This document shows, piece after piece, positions 35,927 through 44,356 of a stretch of 64,000 nucleotides of DNA. Source of the stretch: Shimia sp. (GTDB lineage: Bacteria; Pseudomonadota; Alphaproteobacteria; Rhodobacterales; Rhodobacteraceae); the NCBI RefSeq assembly GCF_022448905.1, contig NZ_JAKVCW010000016.1, positions 28,047 through 92,046 of the forward strand, given 5' to 3'. The notes under the pieces are model-generated. The model searched no databases. It was not told where the DNA came from and saw only the letters and a list, made by a program, of their open reading frames with translations. The position numbers were made by a program, and so were the translations under genes. Position 1 is the first letter of the stretch; each line of letters starts with the position of its first letter.

Positions 35927-36853
35927 TTACGAGAAACTGCGTGTCGGGCGGTCAAATACACGACGGCCTAGGGCAGAGGCGGCCAGGTCGACCATCAGCT
36001 TGGCTGTACGTCCGCGTTCATCCAGGAAGGGGTTGAGCTCCACCAAATCGAGGGAGGTCATCAGCCCGCTGTCATGCAGCATCTCCATCACCAGATGCGC
36101 TTCACGGACGGTTGCGCCCCCCGGGACTGTGGTCCCGACGGCTGGCGCAACAGACGGATCGAGGAAGTCGACATCAAGCGAGACATGCAACATGCCGTTC
36201 TGGGCCGCCACATGGTCCAGGAAAGCAGAGAGAGGCCGTGCAATGCCGTTTTCATCGATCTCACGCATGTCGTGACGGCGAATTTTGGTGGCTTGCAAGG
36301 TTTCCCGCTCCGCATCGTCCACCGAGCGCAGCCCAATCATGCAGATGTTTTCTTCGGGCACTGGGTTTTTCACACTTGGAAAGGCGTCAAACCCTTCGCG
36401 ACCGGCGAAATACGCGACGGGCGTGCCATGCAAATTGCCGCTGTCCGTGCTTTGCGGGGTGTGGAAATCTGTATGTGCATCCAACCACAGAACAAATTGC
36501 GGACGACCTTGGCTGGCGGCATGATTAGCAACGCCTGCCACCGTGCCGGCGGACAGGCTGTGATCGCCGCCCATGAAGATCGGGAAGCCGTCCCGAATGG
36601 CTTTTTCTGCGGCTTCAGTGAGCGCAGCGGTCCAAGCAACGGTTTCATTGAGAGCGTGTAACTCGTGATCCTGCACGTCCGGCTCAAACGGAGCAGGAGA
36701 CAGGTTACCTAGGTCCTGAACGCTGTGGCCTAAGTCTTGCAGAGTTTCACCCAATCGAGCGGTGCGGTAAGCGTCGGGTCCCATAAGGCAGCCTCGGCGA
36801 CGTTTGCCACTGTCCACCGGAGCGCCCAGCAACAAGCAGTTTTTCTGTGTCAT
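35927..36853 (-). CDS. Arginase
   Basis: A 308-residue arginase, which splits L-arginine to ornithine and urea with a two-manganese centre. The three metal-binding signatures are intact: GGDHSLSAG, DAHTDFH and SLDVDFLDPSVAPAVGT. ATG 36853 is chosen because GGGAT lies just before it; an ATG four codons earlier lacks a ribosome-binding site. It is the first gene of an operon with ornithine cyclodeaminase, and an Lrp-family regulator is transcribed divergently 117 bases away. This arrangement implies arginine or ornithine catabolism under local control. Confidence 0.93.
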   Translation of the reverse strand: MTQKNCLLLGAPVDSGKRRRGCLMGPDAYRTARLGETLQDLGHSVQDLGNLSPAPFEPDVQDHELHALNETVAWTAALTEAAEKAIRDGFPIFMGGDHSLSAGTVAGVANHAASQGRPQFVLWLDAHTDFHTPQSTDSGNLHGTPVAYFAGREGFDAFPSVKNPVPEENICMIGLRSVDDAERETLQATKIRRHDMREIDENGIARPLSAFLDHVAAQNGMLHVSLDVDFLDPSVAPAVGTTVPGGATVREAHLVMEMLHDSGLMTSLDLVELNPFLDERGRTAKLMVDLAASALGRRVFDRPTRSFS

Positions 36854-36970
36854 TCTTGATCCCATGTTCGGCGATTTGGAAAAAATCCTTCCGAAATGGG
36901 TTGATTTACACCCCTCAATTTGCACATAACGGGCAGTGTTTTCTCAATTCGGCAGTAAAGGCTGTGCAAT
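36854..36970. promoter_or_regulatory. Divergent control region between arginase and Lrp-type regulator
   Basis: A 117-base intergenic region that must carry the promoters of both the arginase-ornithine cyclodeaminase operon and the regulator gene. It is AT-rich compared with its flanks and contains the interrupted inverted motif GGAAAAAATCCTTCC. By analogy with Lrp family pairs, this is the expected binding site of the regulator. No element is precise enough to name. Confidence 0.5.
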
Positions 36971-37396
36971 ATGGACGATATTGATCGGAAGCTGATCTCG
37001 GCGCTGCGCCATGACGCACGGGCGTCATTGTCGGATCTTGCCATCGACCTTGGTGTGTCCCGTACCACGGTGCGCGGCAGGATTGAACGCTTGCGTCAAC
37101 GCGGCGATATTGTTGGCTTTACTGTGGTCCTGCAGGAAGACGCCAAAAGCGATCCGGTGCGTGGTCTCATGATGCTGGGCATCGAAGGGCGCGGCACCGA
37201 CCGGATTGTGCGACAGTTAACTGGGCTAACTGCAGTACGCGCCATTCACAGCACCAACGGGCGTTGGGACCTCATTCTGGAGCTTGGCACCGATACATTG
37301 GATCATCTGGACGACGTGCTGACGCAAATCCGTCGTCTCGACGGGGTTGCGACAAGTGAAACCAACTTACTGCTGTCAACGCGCAAATCCGGTTGA
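36971..37396 (+). CDS. Lrp/AsnC family transcriptional regulator
   Basis: A 141-residue regulator with an N-terminal helix-turn-helix (DARASLSDLAIDLGVSRTTV, about residues 14-33) and a C-terminal RAM-type effector domain (GLMMLGIEGRGTDRIVRQL onward). Lrp-family proteins bind amino acids and form octamers or similar assemblies. Divergent placement from arginase and ornithine cyclodeaminase suggests that it senses arginine or ornithine and activates that operon, as documented for related putR/arcR-type regulators in alphaproteobacteria. It shares the 117-base control region. The effector specificity is inferred only. Confidence 0.9.
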   Translation: MDDIDRKLISALRHDARASLSDLAIDLGVSRTTVRGRIERLRQRGDIVGFTVVLQEDAKSDPVRGLMMLGIEGRGTDRIVRQLTGLTAVRAIHSTNGRWDLILELGTDTLDHLDDVLTQIRRLDGVATSETNLLLSTRKSG

Positions 37397-37419
37397 GAAA
37401 TTGCGCGTTAATATTTGAT

Positions 37420-37887
37420 TTATTTTAGTTTTTTGATGGCGAAGACCCAGAGGCCCGCAGCGCCAAGTGACAGTAGGGCGTTGTAGTTGGCCATGGAGAG
37501 TCCAAAGAGGTCCCAGGGAATCTCGTCACAACGCACCAACGGGGCGGACATGATCTGGTTAAACAGATCATCCGCGCTCATATTGGACACATCAGAGCTG
37601 GTGCAAGTTGATGGCCCCTCCCACCATTTGCGCTCAACGCCGGTGTGATAGAGGCCCACAAGCCCGGACACTGCCGCACCAGCGGCTGCCAGATAGGCCA
37701 GTAGCCCGAGGCCGGTCACGATTGCTAACAGGCCGGCGGCTGCGGCCACCCAATGCGGGTACCGTTGGTAGTAACACAGTTTGCAGGGCGGCATTTCGCC
37801 AATGAATTCAAAGCCCCACGCCCCGAGGATCATTGCCACTGAGAAGCCGGTCAAAAGCACATAGGCCAGTTTTTGTGTCAGTTTCAT
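37420..37887 (-). CDS. dsbB: Disulfide bond formation protein B
   Basis: A 155-residue four-helix membrane protein that reoxidises DsbA by passing electrons to quinone. The first cysteine pair is C35-K-L-C38 (in PPCKLCYYQRYPHW), and the second lies in the periplasmic loop as C95 and C120, the expected pattern. A neighbouring DedA-like gene overlaps its start by four bases (ATG inside the previous stop), so they are co-translated. No dsbA gene is in the window. The stop lies 24 bases after the convergent Lrp-gene end with no strong hairpin. Confidence 0.93.
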   Translation of the reverse strand: MKLTQKLAYVLLTGFSVAMILGAWGFEFIGEMPPCKLCYYQRYPHWVAAAAGLLAIVTGLGLLAYLAAAGAAVSGLVGLYHTGVERKWWEGPSTCTSSDVSNMSADDLFNQIMSAPLVRCDEIPWDLFGLSMANYNALLSLGAAGLWVFAIKKLK

Positions 37888-38462
37888 AGATATTTCACCG
37901 CAAGAAAGCCGCCAAACAGCAGGATCAGGAACAGGGAGGTGACAAGGCCCAAGCGTTTTTCGATAAAGTCTCGCACTGGCTCGCCGAACTTTTGCAACAG
38001 CGCCGCCACCAGGAAGAATCGGATGCCGCGGGCCAGAACTGAGGTTGCCATAAATGTCGCCAAAGGCATGTGGGTAAACCCGGACATGATGGTGATGACT
38101 TTGTAAGGGAAAGGCGTGATGCCAGCGCCCAGGACGGCCCAGAAACCAAAGTCGTTAAACCGGGTGGAGAACTCCGCCACTGCATCTGCCTTGCCCAGCG
38201 ACTTCAAAATTGGCTCCCCAATGGTTTCGAAAGCGAAGAAGCCAATTGCGTAGCCAAACAAGCCACCAATCACTGAGGACACCAGCGCGACCAACGCAAT
38301 CAGCCACGCTCGGCTCGGACGGGCCAGAATCATCGGAATCATCAAAACGTCTGGTGGAATCGGGAAAAACGAGCTTTCGGCAAAGCTGACAATGGCCAAG
38401 GCCCACAACGCGCGCGGATGATCTGCCAAGTGCATGGTCCAGTCATAAAGGCGTTGCAGCAT
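37884..38462 (-). CDS. YqaA/DedA-like SNARE-associated membrane protein
   Basis: A 192-residue integral membrane protein of the DedA/VTT superfamily, YqaA branch, with about five hydrophobic segments. The core SSFFPIPPDVLMIPMILARP and the later GAGITPFPYKVITIMSGFTHM are typical. Superfamily members act as lipid scramblases or undecaprenyl-phosphate flippases; for YqaA-type proteins the role is unassigned. It is the first gene of a two-gene operon with dsbB (four-base overlap). A 168-base gap separates it from the tRNA-Leu gene. Confidence 0.87.
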   Translation of the reverse strand: MLQRLYDWTMHLADHPRALWALAIVSFAESSFFPIPPDVLMIPMILARPSRAWLIALVALVSSVIGGLFGYAIGFFAFETIGEPILKSLGKADAVAEFSTRFNDFGFWAVLGAGITPFPYKVITIMSGFTHMPLATFMATSVLARGIRFFLVAALLQKFGEPVRDFIEKRLGLVTSLFLILLFGGFLAVKYL

Positions 38463-38630
38463 GAAAAGTCTCTTTGGCCTGTCTATCGTTCAGTCCTGCC
38501 TAGGCATTTGCCTTTGAAGTGCAAGCAAATAATCCGTGAGAGCTAAGGGGCAGGCAAATTTTCGCAAAGCCAAAAAGAATGCGTTTTGAGGCTGGACCTT
38601 CCTCAAATCCTTGGCTAAATCAAACCCGTG

Positions 38631-38716
38631 GCCCAAGTGGCGGAATGGTAGACGCAGGGGATTCAAAATCCCCCGCCTTCACGGGCGTGAGAGTTCGAGT
38701 CTCTCCTTGGGCACCA
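38631..38716 (+). tRNA. tRNA-Leu (anticodon CAA)
   Basis: An 86-base class II tRNA with an encoded CCA end. The acceptor GCCCAAG pairs with CTTGGGC; the anticodon stem GGGGA/TCCCC encloses TTCAAAA, giving anticodon CAA; a variable arm and the T-arm GAGTTCGAGTCTC follow. It reads UUG leucine codons. A comparatively AT-rich spacer and accessory-looking genes lie just downstream, but I see no duplicated tRNA end to prove integration. Confidence 0.97.
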
Positions 38717-39069
38717 CCTCGCTAGCAGAAATAGTAGTTGAACTTTGCTCAATTTTGCAGTGCAGCAAACCCTATGCGGGTTGCAGTCTAGGCTTCATCC
38801 CTTGTTGATTGTGAACGTCAATAGGTTGCCTCAAATTTTAAGAACTTAATACTTGTTTCGAAATTTCTCATGAATTCAACGCGCAAGGGCTCATTCCTGA
38901 TGTGAGTTTGTCCTGCGTTGGTGTGATTTTCCTATTCACTTCAGCCCCCCCGAGAATCAAATTTAGACTCCAGTAATTTTTCTCAGCTCAAATTTTTTGA
39001 CCGGTAAACAAATTGAAGCCGATGTTTGAGCGTTAGCCGCTCTGGCAGATGCCACCGATGCAAGGACAC
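38717..39069. other. Gene-free AT-rich stretch after tRNA-Leu
   Basis: About 350 bases without a supported gene. It opens with an imperfect hairpin near 38762-38788 (GCAAACCC-tatgc-GGGTTGC), which may terminate the tRNA transcript. The rest is lower in GC than the surroundings, with T-rich and A-rich runs, and must contain the promoter of the secreted sensor-domain gene. No coding signal, repeat or tRNA fragment is evident. Confidence 0.6.
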
Positions 39070-39630
39070 ATGATGAACAGATTTCTGAGCGCGACTGCTG
39101 CTATTTGCGTGATGGCAAGCGCTGCAACGGCAGGAAACCCTTACAGCGATACGCTGACAAGTCTGGTTGACTCAACCATTTCGGGTTGGGTTACCGATCC
39201 GGCTGTGGTCGCAGCGATCATTGCGCAAAATGCAGAGACAGCAAGTTACTCGGATGATCAGGTCGCCGAACTGGATGCGCTTTGGCAATCGGGCAGTGCC
39301 GAGGGGCGCGAGTTCATTGATGGCATTTGGCACAACGCGTTATCTGAACAGCTTAAGGGTTACAAAAACCAGTCTCCGCAACTCTTCTCCGAGATTTTTG
39401 TCGTCGATGGGCGCGGCTTGAACGTTGGTCAGAGCAATATCACCTCCGACTACTTTCAAGGGGACGAAGCCAAATGGCAGGTGCCGCACGACACCGGTGA
39501 AATTCATTTTGGTGATGTTGAGTTTGACGAATCCAGTCAGACTTATCTGAGCCAAGTGAGTGCGCCTATCATGCATGAAGGCGAGTTCATTGGCACGATC
39601 ACCGTGGGGGTGAACGTCGAAGGGTTGTGA
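39070..39630 (+). CDS. Secreted stand-alone PDC/Cache-like sensor-domain protein
   Basis: A 186-residue exported protein. A signal peptide (about 20 residues, ending ASAATAG) is followed by a region rich in short helices and then LFSEIFVVDGRGLNVGQSN, SDYFQGDEAKWQ and YLSQVSAPIMHEGEFIGTITVGVNVEGL, the latter matching the beta-strand layout of PDC/Cache ligand-binding domains. In most proteins this domain is fused to a chemoreceptor or kinase; here nothing follows it. It may be a periplasmic binding or sensing module. ATG 39070 follows AAGGA; ATG 39073 is an alternative. It is followed by its own terminator and then TRAP carrier genes. Confidence 0.75.
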   Translation: MMNRFLSATAAICVMASAATAGNPYSDTLTSLVDSTISGWVTDPAVVAAIIAQNAETASYSDDQVAELDALWQSGSAEGREFIDGIWHNALSEQLKGYKNQSPQLFSEIFVVDGRGLNVGQSNITSDYFQGDEAKWQVPHDTGEIHFGDVEFDESSQTYLSQVSAPIMHEGEFIGTITVGVNVEGL

Positions 39631-39650
39631 CGCCTACTACCTTTAAAAAC

Positions 39651-39682
39651 AAAAGCGCAGGCCTTACCGGCTCTGCGCTTTT
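39651..39682 (+). terminator. Terminator after the sensor-domain gene
   Basis: AAAAGCGCAG (39651-39660) pairs with CTGCGCTTTT (39673-39682). It separates the secreted sensor protein from the TRAP genes, so the two need not be co-transcribed. Confidence 0.85.
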
Positions 39683-39848
39683 GCTGTTCGTTTCGGTTAT
39701 GCCCCGTTTCCTAAATTGGTATGAAAGCTCAAAAACTTCGCGCCGTTTTGTGAAATTGCTGGCAAACACGGCTTCGTCCCCCTAGCACTGTTTCCCAACT
39801 GGAGTGACGTTGCCCGAACAACGTCAGTCGGGCAGGGGGAGAGGCAAT

Positions 39849-40433
39849 ATGCACAGGGCGATCCGCGCCATTGCGCAGAGCACAGCGATTCTAGGCGGTT
39901 TGGTGCTCACCGCGTTAATTCTACTAACTTGTGTGAGTATTCTGGGGCGCTCCATCAGTACCCTGGCGCATACCGCGTTTTTGGAGAGCGTCGCCAATGG
40001 CTTTGCCACGTGGCTTCAAACGTCGGGGGTTGGCTCGGTCAATGGCGATTTTGAGTTGCTGGAAGCCGGAGTGGCCTTTGCCATCTTTGCCTTTCTGCCG
40101 ATCTGTCAGCTGCACGGTGCCCATGCCACTGTGGATGTCTTCACCAATTTCCTGCCGCAGCGCGCCAACCGCTATCTGATTGCCTTTTGGGAATGTGTCC
40201 TGGCGGCGGTGATCGTGCTGATCACTTGGCGCCTGTTTGCCGGGTTGCAAAGCAAATACGCCTATGGCGAAACCACTTTCCTGCTGCAGTTTCCAGTCTG
40301 GTGGGCCTATGCCGCCAGCTTCGCAGCGGCCTGTGTCGCCTCATTGGTATCAGTATACTGCGCGGCCATGCGCATATGGTCGGCCCTGACAGGGCGCGGC
40401 TCCATGACCGCGATTGGAGAAACGGCAAAATGA
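39849..40433 (+). CDS. TRAP transporter small permease (DctQ family)
   Basis: A 194-residue membrane protein of the DctQ family with four hydrophobic segments, forming the small part of a tripartite ATP-independent periplasmic transporter. The central VNGDFELLEAGVAFAIFAFLPICQ and HGAHATVDVF are typical. ATG 39849 follows GGGGGAGAGG, so the open frame further upstream is rejected. Its stop overlaps the start of the large permease gene (ATGA). The third component, the solute-binding protein DctP, is not found beside it. The substrate is unknown; TRAP systems usually take organic acids or sugar acids. Confidence 0.88.
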   Translation: MHRAIRAIAQSTAILGGLVLTALILLTCVSILGRSISTLAHTAFLESVANGFATWLQTSGVGSVNGDFELLEAGVAFAIFAFLPICQLHGAHATVDVFTNFLPQRANRYLIAFWECVLAAVIVLITWRLFAGLQSKYAYGETTFLLQFPVWWAYAASFAAACVASLVSVYCAAMRIWSALTGRGSMTAIGETAK

Positions 40434-41746
40434 CGAACTTGGAACTGGGCTATCTGTCGTTTCCGGTGCTGCTGGTGATGATCTTTCTGCGTGCTCCGAT
40501 CGGGCTTGCGATGATGCTCTGTGGATTGGGCGGGCTTTACATGGTCACCGGCAATCCCAACATGTTTTTGGCCAAACTTAAGTCAGAGACCTACACAACT
40601 TTCTCTAGCTACTCGCTGACCATCATTCCGATGTTCTTGCTGATGGGGCAGTTCGCAACCCAATCCGGCATGTCCAAAGCACTGTTCAAAGCGGCGGAGA
40701 GCTGGTTGGGGCATAAGAAAGGCGGCGTTGCCATGGCGTCTGTTGGCGCTTGTGCGGGCTTTGGTGCGATCTGTGGCTCGTCTTTGGCAACCGCAGCCAC
40801 CATGAGCCGCGTGGCCCTGCCGGAGATGCGCCGCTACGGCTACTCGGGCGGCTTTTCCACCGCGACTTTGGCAGCGGGCGGTACCTTGGGCATCCTGATC
40901 CCGCCTTCGGTGATCCTGGTGATTTACGCCATTCTCACCGAACAGAATATCGCCAAGCTTTTCCTGGCTGCCTTCATCCCGGGCATCTTGGCCGCTTTGG
41001 GCTACATGCTGACCATCTCAATCTATGTGCGCCTGTATCCAGACGCGGCAGGCACGCGGCCAGCCGTGCCAATGGCAGAGCGCTATCGTGCGCTTCTGGA
41101 TGTTTGGCCAGTTCTTCTGGTGTTTGGCGCTGTGGTGGGCGGCATTTACTTTGGCTGGTTCACCCCAACCGAAGGCGCAGCTGTGGGGGCGGCAGGCACG
41201 GGCCTGATCGCCTTGGTCAAAGGCAATTTGACGTGGTCTATCCTGAAAGACTGCATTATCTCCACCGCGACCAGCACAGCGATGATTTTCTTTATTGTTT
41301 TGGGTGCAGGTATCTACAACGGGTTCCTCGCGCTGAGCCAGGTGCCTCAGGAGCTATCCAACTGGGTGATTGGACTTGGTTTGGGGCCGTGGATGGTGCT
41401 GTGCCTGATCCTAGCATTCTATTTGGTGTTTGGCTGCCTGATGGACAGCCTCAGCATGATCCTCCTGACCGTGCCGATTTTCTTCCCGGTGATCCTAGGC
41501 TTAGATTTTGGCATGAGCGCAGAACATGTTGCGATCTGGTTTGGTATTCTAGTGCTGATCGTGGTTGAGGTTGGGTTGATCACGCCGCCAGTGGGCATGA
41601 ACCTCTTCATCATCAATGCAATGGATCGCAGTACCCCGATGGTCGAGACCTATCGGGCGGTGATCTGGTTTGTGGGATCGGACATTGTCCGGGTGATCTT
41701 GTTGGTGGCTTTCCCGGCAATCACGCTGTTCCTGCTTCCGGGGTAG
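40430..41746 (+). CDS. TRAP transporter large permease (DctM family)
   Basis: A 438-residue membrane protein with about twelve hydrophobic segments, the ion-coupled large permease of a TRAP transporter. Hallmarks are the N-terminal FLRAPIGLAMMLCG, GAICGSSLATAATMSRVALPEM and, near the end, LITPPVGMNLFIINAM. ATG 40430 overlaps the small permease stop by four bases, so the two are made together; the longer upstream frame is only a shadow over dctQ. No binding-protein gene is seen on either side. After the stop lies a GC-rich hairpin shared with the convergent ankyrin gene. Confidence 0.93.
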   Translation: MTNLELGYLSFPVLLVMIFLRAPIGLAMMLCGLGGLYMVTGNPNMFLAKLKSETYTTFSSYSLTIIPMFLLMGQFATQSGMSKALFKAAESWLGHKKGGVAMASVGACAGFGAICGSSLATAATMSRVALPEMRRYGYSGGFSTATLAAGGTLGILIPPSVILVIYAILTEQNIAKLFLAAFIPGILAALGYMLTISIYVRLYPDAAGTRPAVPMAERYRALLDVWPVLLVFGAVVGGIYFGWFTPTEGAAVGAAGTGLIALVKGNLTWSILKDCIISTATSTAMIFFIVLGAGIYNGFLALSQVPQELSNWVIGLGLGPWMVLCLILAFYLVFGCLMDSLSMILLTVPIFFPVILGLDFGMSAEHVAIWFGILVLIVVEVGLITPPVGMNLFIINAMDRSTPMVETYRAVIWFVGSDIVRVILLVAFPAITLFLLPG

Positions 41747-41758
41747 GGAACACAAAAA

Positions 41759-41779
41759 GGGCGGCCCAAGTGGCCGCCC
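41759..41779 (-). terminator. Terminator between TRAP and ankyrin genes
   Basis: GGGCGGCC (41759-41766) pairs with GGCCGCCC (41772-41779) around CAAGT. On the minus strand a TTTTTGTG tail follows, so it chiefly ends the ankyrin transcript; on the plus strand the tail is weak. Confidence 0.8.
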
Positions 41780-41797
41780 GTTCTAAGTCTTGAAGCA

Positions 41798-44140
41798 TCA
41801 CTTCTTGCTGACACGTCCGCGCTTCTTGCGGATTTCTGCGATCTTCTTACGTTCCCACTCTTCGCCAAAGCTCTCGATGTGTTCTTGCGCAATTTGCAGC
41901 GCGCCGAGGCCTTTGCGGTTGCGGAAGTAGAAGTCGACACCCAGGTCCGCCAGCTCTTCCATATGACGGATCAGAACAACCGGCTTCAGATCGTCATCTT
42001 CGGCAATCATATGCGCCACGGTCTCACCCAGACCTGTGCGCCAGTTGATGTCCGCCCCGCGGTCAATCAACAGATTGATCAGCGCCATGCGTCGGGTCTG
42101 TGCCTGACCGGCCAGGTGCAGCGGGTTACGCTCATCCGCGTTGCGCGCATCCATGTTGGCACCCTGTTTGCACAGCTCGTCAGCGGTGTCTTTTTTCTCG
42201 GCAATGATCGCGAGGTGCAAGGGGGTGTTCTTGTTTGGATCCACCACGTCGATTTTTGCGCCCAGCTTGATTAATGCGCGAATGTTGCTGGCGTGGCCGG
42301 ATTCGGCGGCAGCGTGCAAAGGCGTGCGCCCGTTGCTGTCCACGGCGTTGGGATCTGCGCCCATGCCAACCAGGGTTTTGATCGCCTTGGTGCCTTCGGA
42401 ACGGCTGGAGCCAGCGGCCAAATGCAGAGGTGTTACGCCCTGTTTGTCCTGCGCCACAGGGCTCAAGCCCATGTCATAAAGCGCATTGATGCCTGGCATG
42501 TTTTTGGCTTCCGCAGCGGAGTGCATCGCGGTGCGGCCGCGATCGTCTTCGGCTTCGATTTCTGCGCCAAGGAGGGTAAGCACCTCGAACTTCTTGTGCG
42601 CCAACGGCGAGCGCGCGGCGTAGTGGAACGCGCCTTCGCCAATCTCGGACGTGGCGTTTACATCCACACCTTCTTCGATCACTTTTTCAAAGATTTCGAA
42701 GTCCGAACAGCGTGCGGAGGAGTGAATCAGCCCTTCGCCAAACCGGTTGAGTGTCTTGGTGTTGGCGCCAAGCTGCGAAAGGGTGGCAAAGGACACCCGG
42801 CCCAGAGCCTCCATTGAGCTGTTAATCGGGGTTTCGCCTTGCTTGTTTTCAGCCTCCAGATTGGCGCCAAATTCATGCAGTTTTTTGATCACCTCGACGT
42901 GGCCAAATTTCGCCGCAAAATGCAGCGGCGTTTCGTCAAATTCGTTTTTGCTATCCACGTTTACGCCGCGTTCCAGCAGGGTTTGCAGCACTTCCATACG
43001 TCCCCACCGTGCCGCATCATGCAACAGGCTAGCGCCGTATTTGCGGTGTTTGGTCAAGTCCGCACCAAGGGTTTCCAGCGCTCGGAACGCTGCTGGATTG
43101 TCCGCGTTGATGGTCAGGAAAATCGGCGTTTCGCCACGGGCATTCAGCGCTTCCAAATCTGCACCCAATCCGTGCAGTTTCCGCATCGCCACCAACTGGC
43201 TGGCTGCAGACGCCGTGTGTAGCGCCGTGTTGCCTTTGGAGTCCTTATCTTCCAGGCCAATGCCATTGCCAGTCAGACGCTCAAATAGGCGCACATCGCC
43301 CGCCGCTGCTGCTTTGTGCAGGATAGTTCCGCCATCTTTCCGTCGCGCGGTCGCATCAGCGCCCATCTCGACCAGCGCGTCAAACATACGTCCGCCGTCA
43401 TCGCTTGTGGCGCAAAAAATTGGTGTTTCACCACGATTGGCCGGAGCGTTCAAGTCGGCGCCATGAGCCGCCAGGGCCTTGAGAGTTTCGTAGTTTGAGG
43501 CTTCCACGGCGACATGCAATGGTGTGAGACCACCATCACCCGGATCTGAAACGTCCAATCCAAAGCCGACCAGCTTCTGGATGACATCCACACTGCCCAA
43601 GCGGGCCGCGACATGCATTGGCCCCCATTTTTGTGGGCTTTGCAGTATGAAATTGAAGCCAAAGCCGACCAGACGATCCAGTTTTGCAGCCGGATCATGG
43701 GCCTGCGCCGCGCCTTCAAGCGCCTGATAGAAAATCGCGTGGGAGCGCTCTTCCCGTTTGAGGGCCGCTTCAATGACCGCCGCCATGGTTTCTACCGAGC
43801 CATAGCGTGCTGCCCAGGTCACAACAGAGGCATCTGCGGTGAGGTTCAGGTCAATCCGGGCGCCGTTGTCGAGCAAAAATCGGAAGATTGTTGGCTCTTT
43901 CAGCGCGGCGGCAAACAGCAGCGGGCTGGTGCCAAAGGCGCCCTGAAAGTTCACGCCGCTGCCCACTTTGGCGTTTTCGCGCACCGCGTCAAAATCGCCG
44001 GCGGCCACAGATAGCATCAGGTCAGAAATATCGCCGTCCTTCATCAGCCCTGCAAGCGGGCCGGTTTGGACGTCATTTGGTGCCGCGTCGATCAGCGCAA
44101 AGAGATCTTCGGCGGAGGCGGCTTTTACTAGTTGATCCAA
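41798..44140 (-). CDS. Large ankyrin-repeat protein (780 residues)
   Basis: A 780-residue cytoplasmic protein built nearly entirely of ankyrin repeats, roughly 20 of them, from about residue 60 to 750. Units such as GLTPLHVAVEASNYETLKAL, KGNTALHTASAASQLVAMRKL, NGRTPLHAAAESGHASNIRAL and KNTPLHLAIIAEKKDTADEL are unmistakable. No signal peptide, membrane segment or enzymatic domain is visible; the end is short and basic (RKKRGRVSKK). Such repeats bind other proteins. Free-living roseobacters often have one or a few such proteins and their role is unknown; size alone sets this one apart. It is convergent with the TRAP genes and divergent from the small membrane-protein gene. Confidence 0.9.
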   Translation of the reverse strand: MDQLVKAASAEDLFALIDAAPNDVQTGPLAGLMKDGDISDLMLSVAAGDFDAVRENAKVGSGVNFQGAFGTSPLLFAAALKEPTIFRFLLDNGARIDLNLTADASVVTWAARYGSVETMAAVIEAALKREERSHAIFYQALEGAAQAHDPAAKLDRLVGFGFNFILQSPQKWGPMHVAARLGSVDVIQKLVGFGLDVSDPGDGGLTPLHVAVEASNYETLKALAAHGADLNAPANRGETPIFCATSDDGGRMFDALVEMGADATARRKDGGTILHKAAAAGDVRLFERLTGNGIGLEDKDSKGNTALHTASAASQLVAMRKLHGLGADLEALNARGETPIFLTINADNPAAFRALETLGADLTKHRKYGASLLHDAARWGRMEVLQTLLERGVNVDSKNEFDETPLHFAAKFGHVEVIKKLHEFGANLEAENKQGETPINSSMEALGRVSFATLSQLGANTKTLNRFGEGLIHSSARCSDFEIFEKVIEEGVDVNATSEIGEGAFHYAARSPLAHKKFEVLTLLGAEIEAEDDRGRTAMHSAAEAKNMPGINALYDMGLSPVAQDKQGVTPLHLAAGSSRSEGTKAIKTLVGMGADPNAVDSNGRTPLHAAAESGHASNIRALIKLGAKIDVVDPNKNTPLHLAIIAEKKDTADELCKQGANMDARNADERNPLHLAGQAQTRRMALINLLIDRGADINWRTGLGETVAHMIAEDDDLKPVVLIRHMEELADLGVDFYFRNRKGLGALQIAQEHIESFGEEWERKKIAEIRKKRGRVSKK

Positions 44141-44356
44141 TTTTCAGCTCCCACTGGTTGGTCCATATCGACTAGCGAGAAGAAGTTGAGAGACTCTGAA
44201 AATTGACTTTGCAATGCATAAAATGCAGGCAATCTAAAAGCTGGAAGTCTGTGTCTCCAATGTTTTGCGACCAAAGGCCAATAGGCAAAGCCTATGTTTT
44301 TCTAGGTGGTGGAGCAGGGGAGCCCTATAGTTTTGCCAGTTCGGGCAGGAACAGAC

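Noticed and set aside
38631..38716. tRNA-Leu as a proven attachment site of a genomic island
   Set aside because: No duplicate of its 3' end, integrase or excisionase gene is visible within the window.
41798..44140. The regular repeats here as a CRISPR or tandem DNA repeat
   Set aside because: The regularity is at protein level (ankyrin units of about 33 residues); DNA copies differ and there are no spacers.
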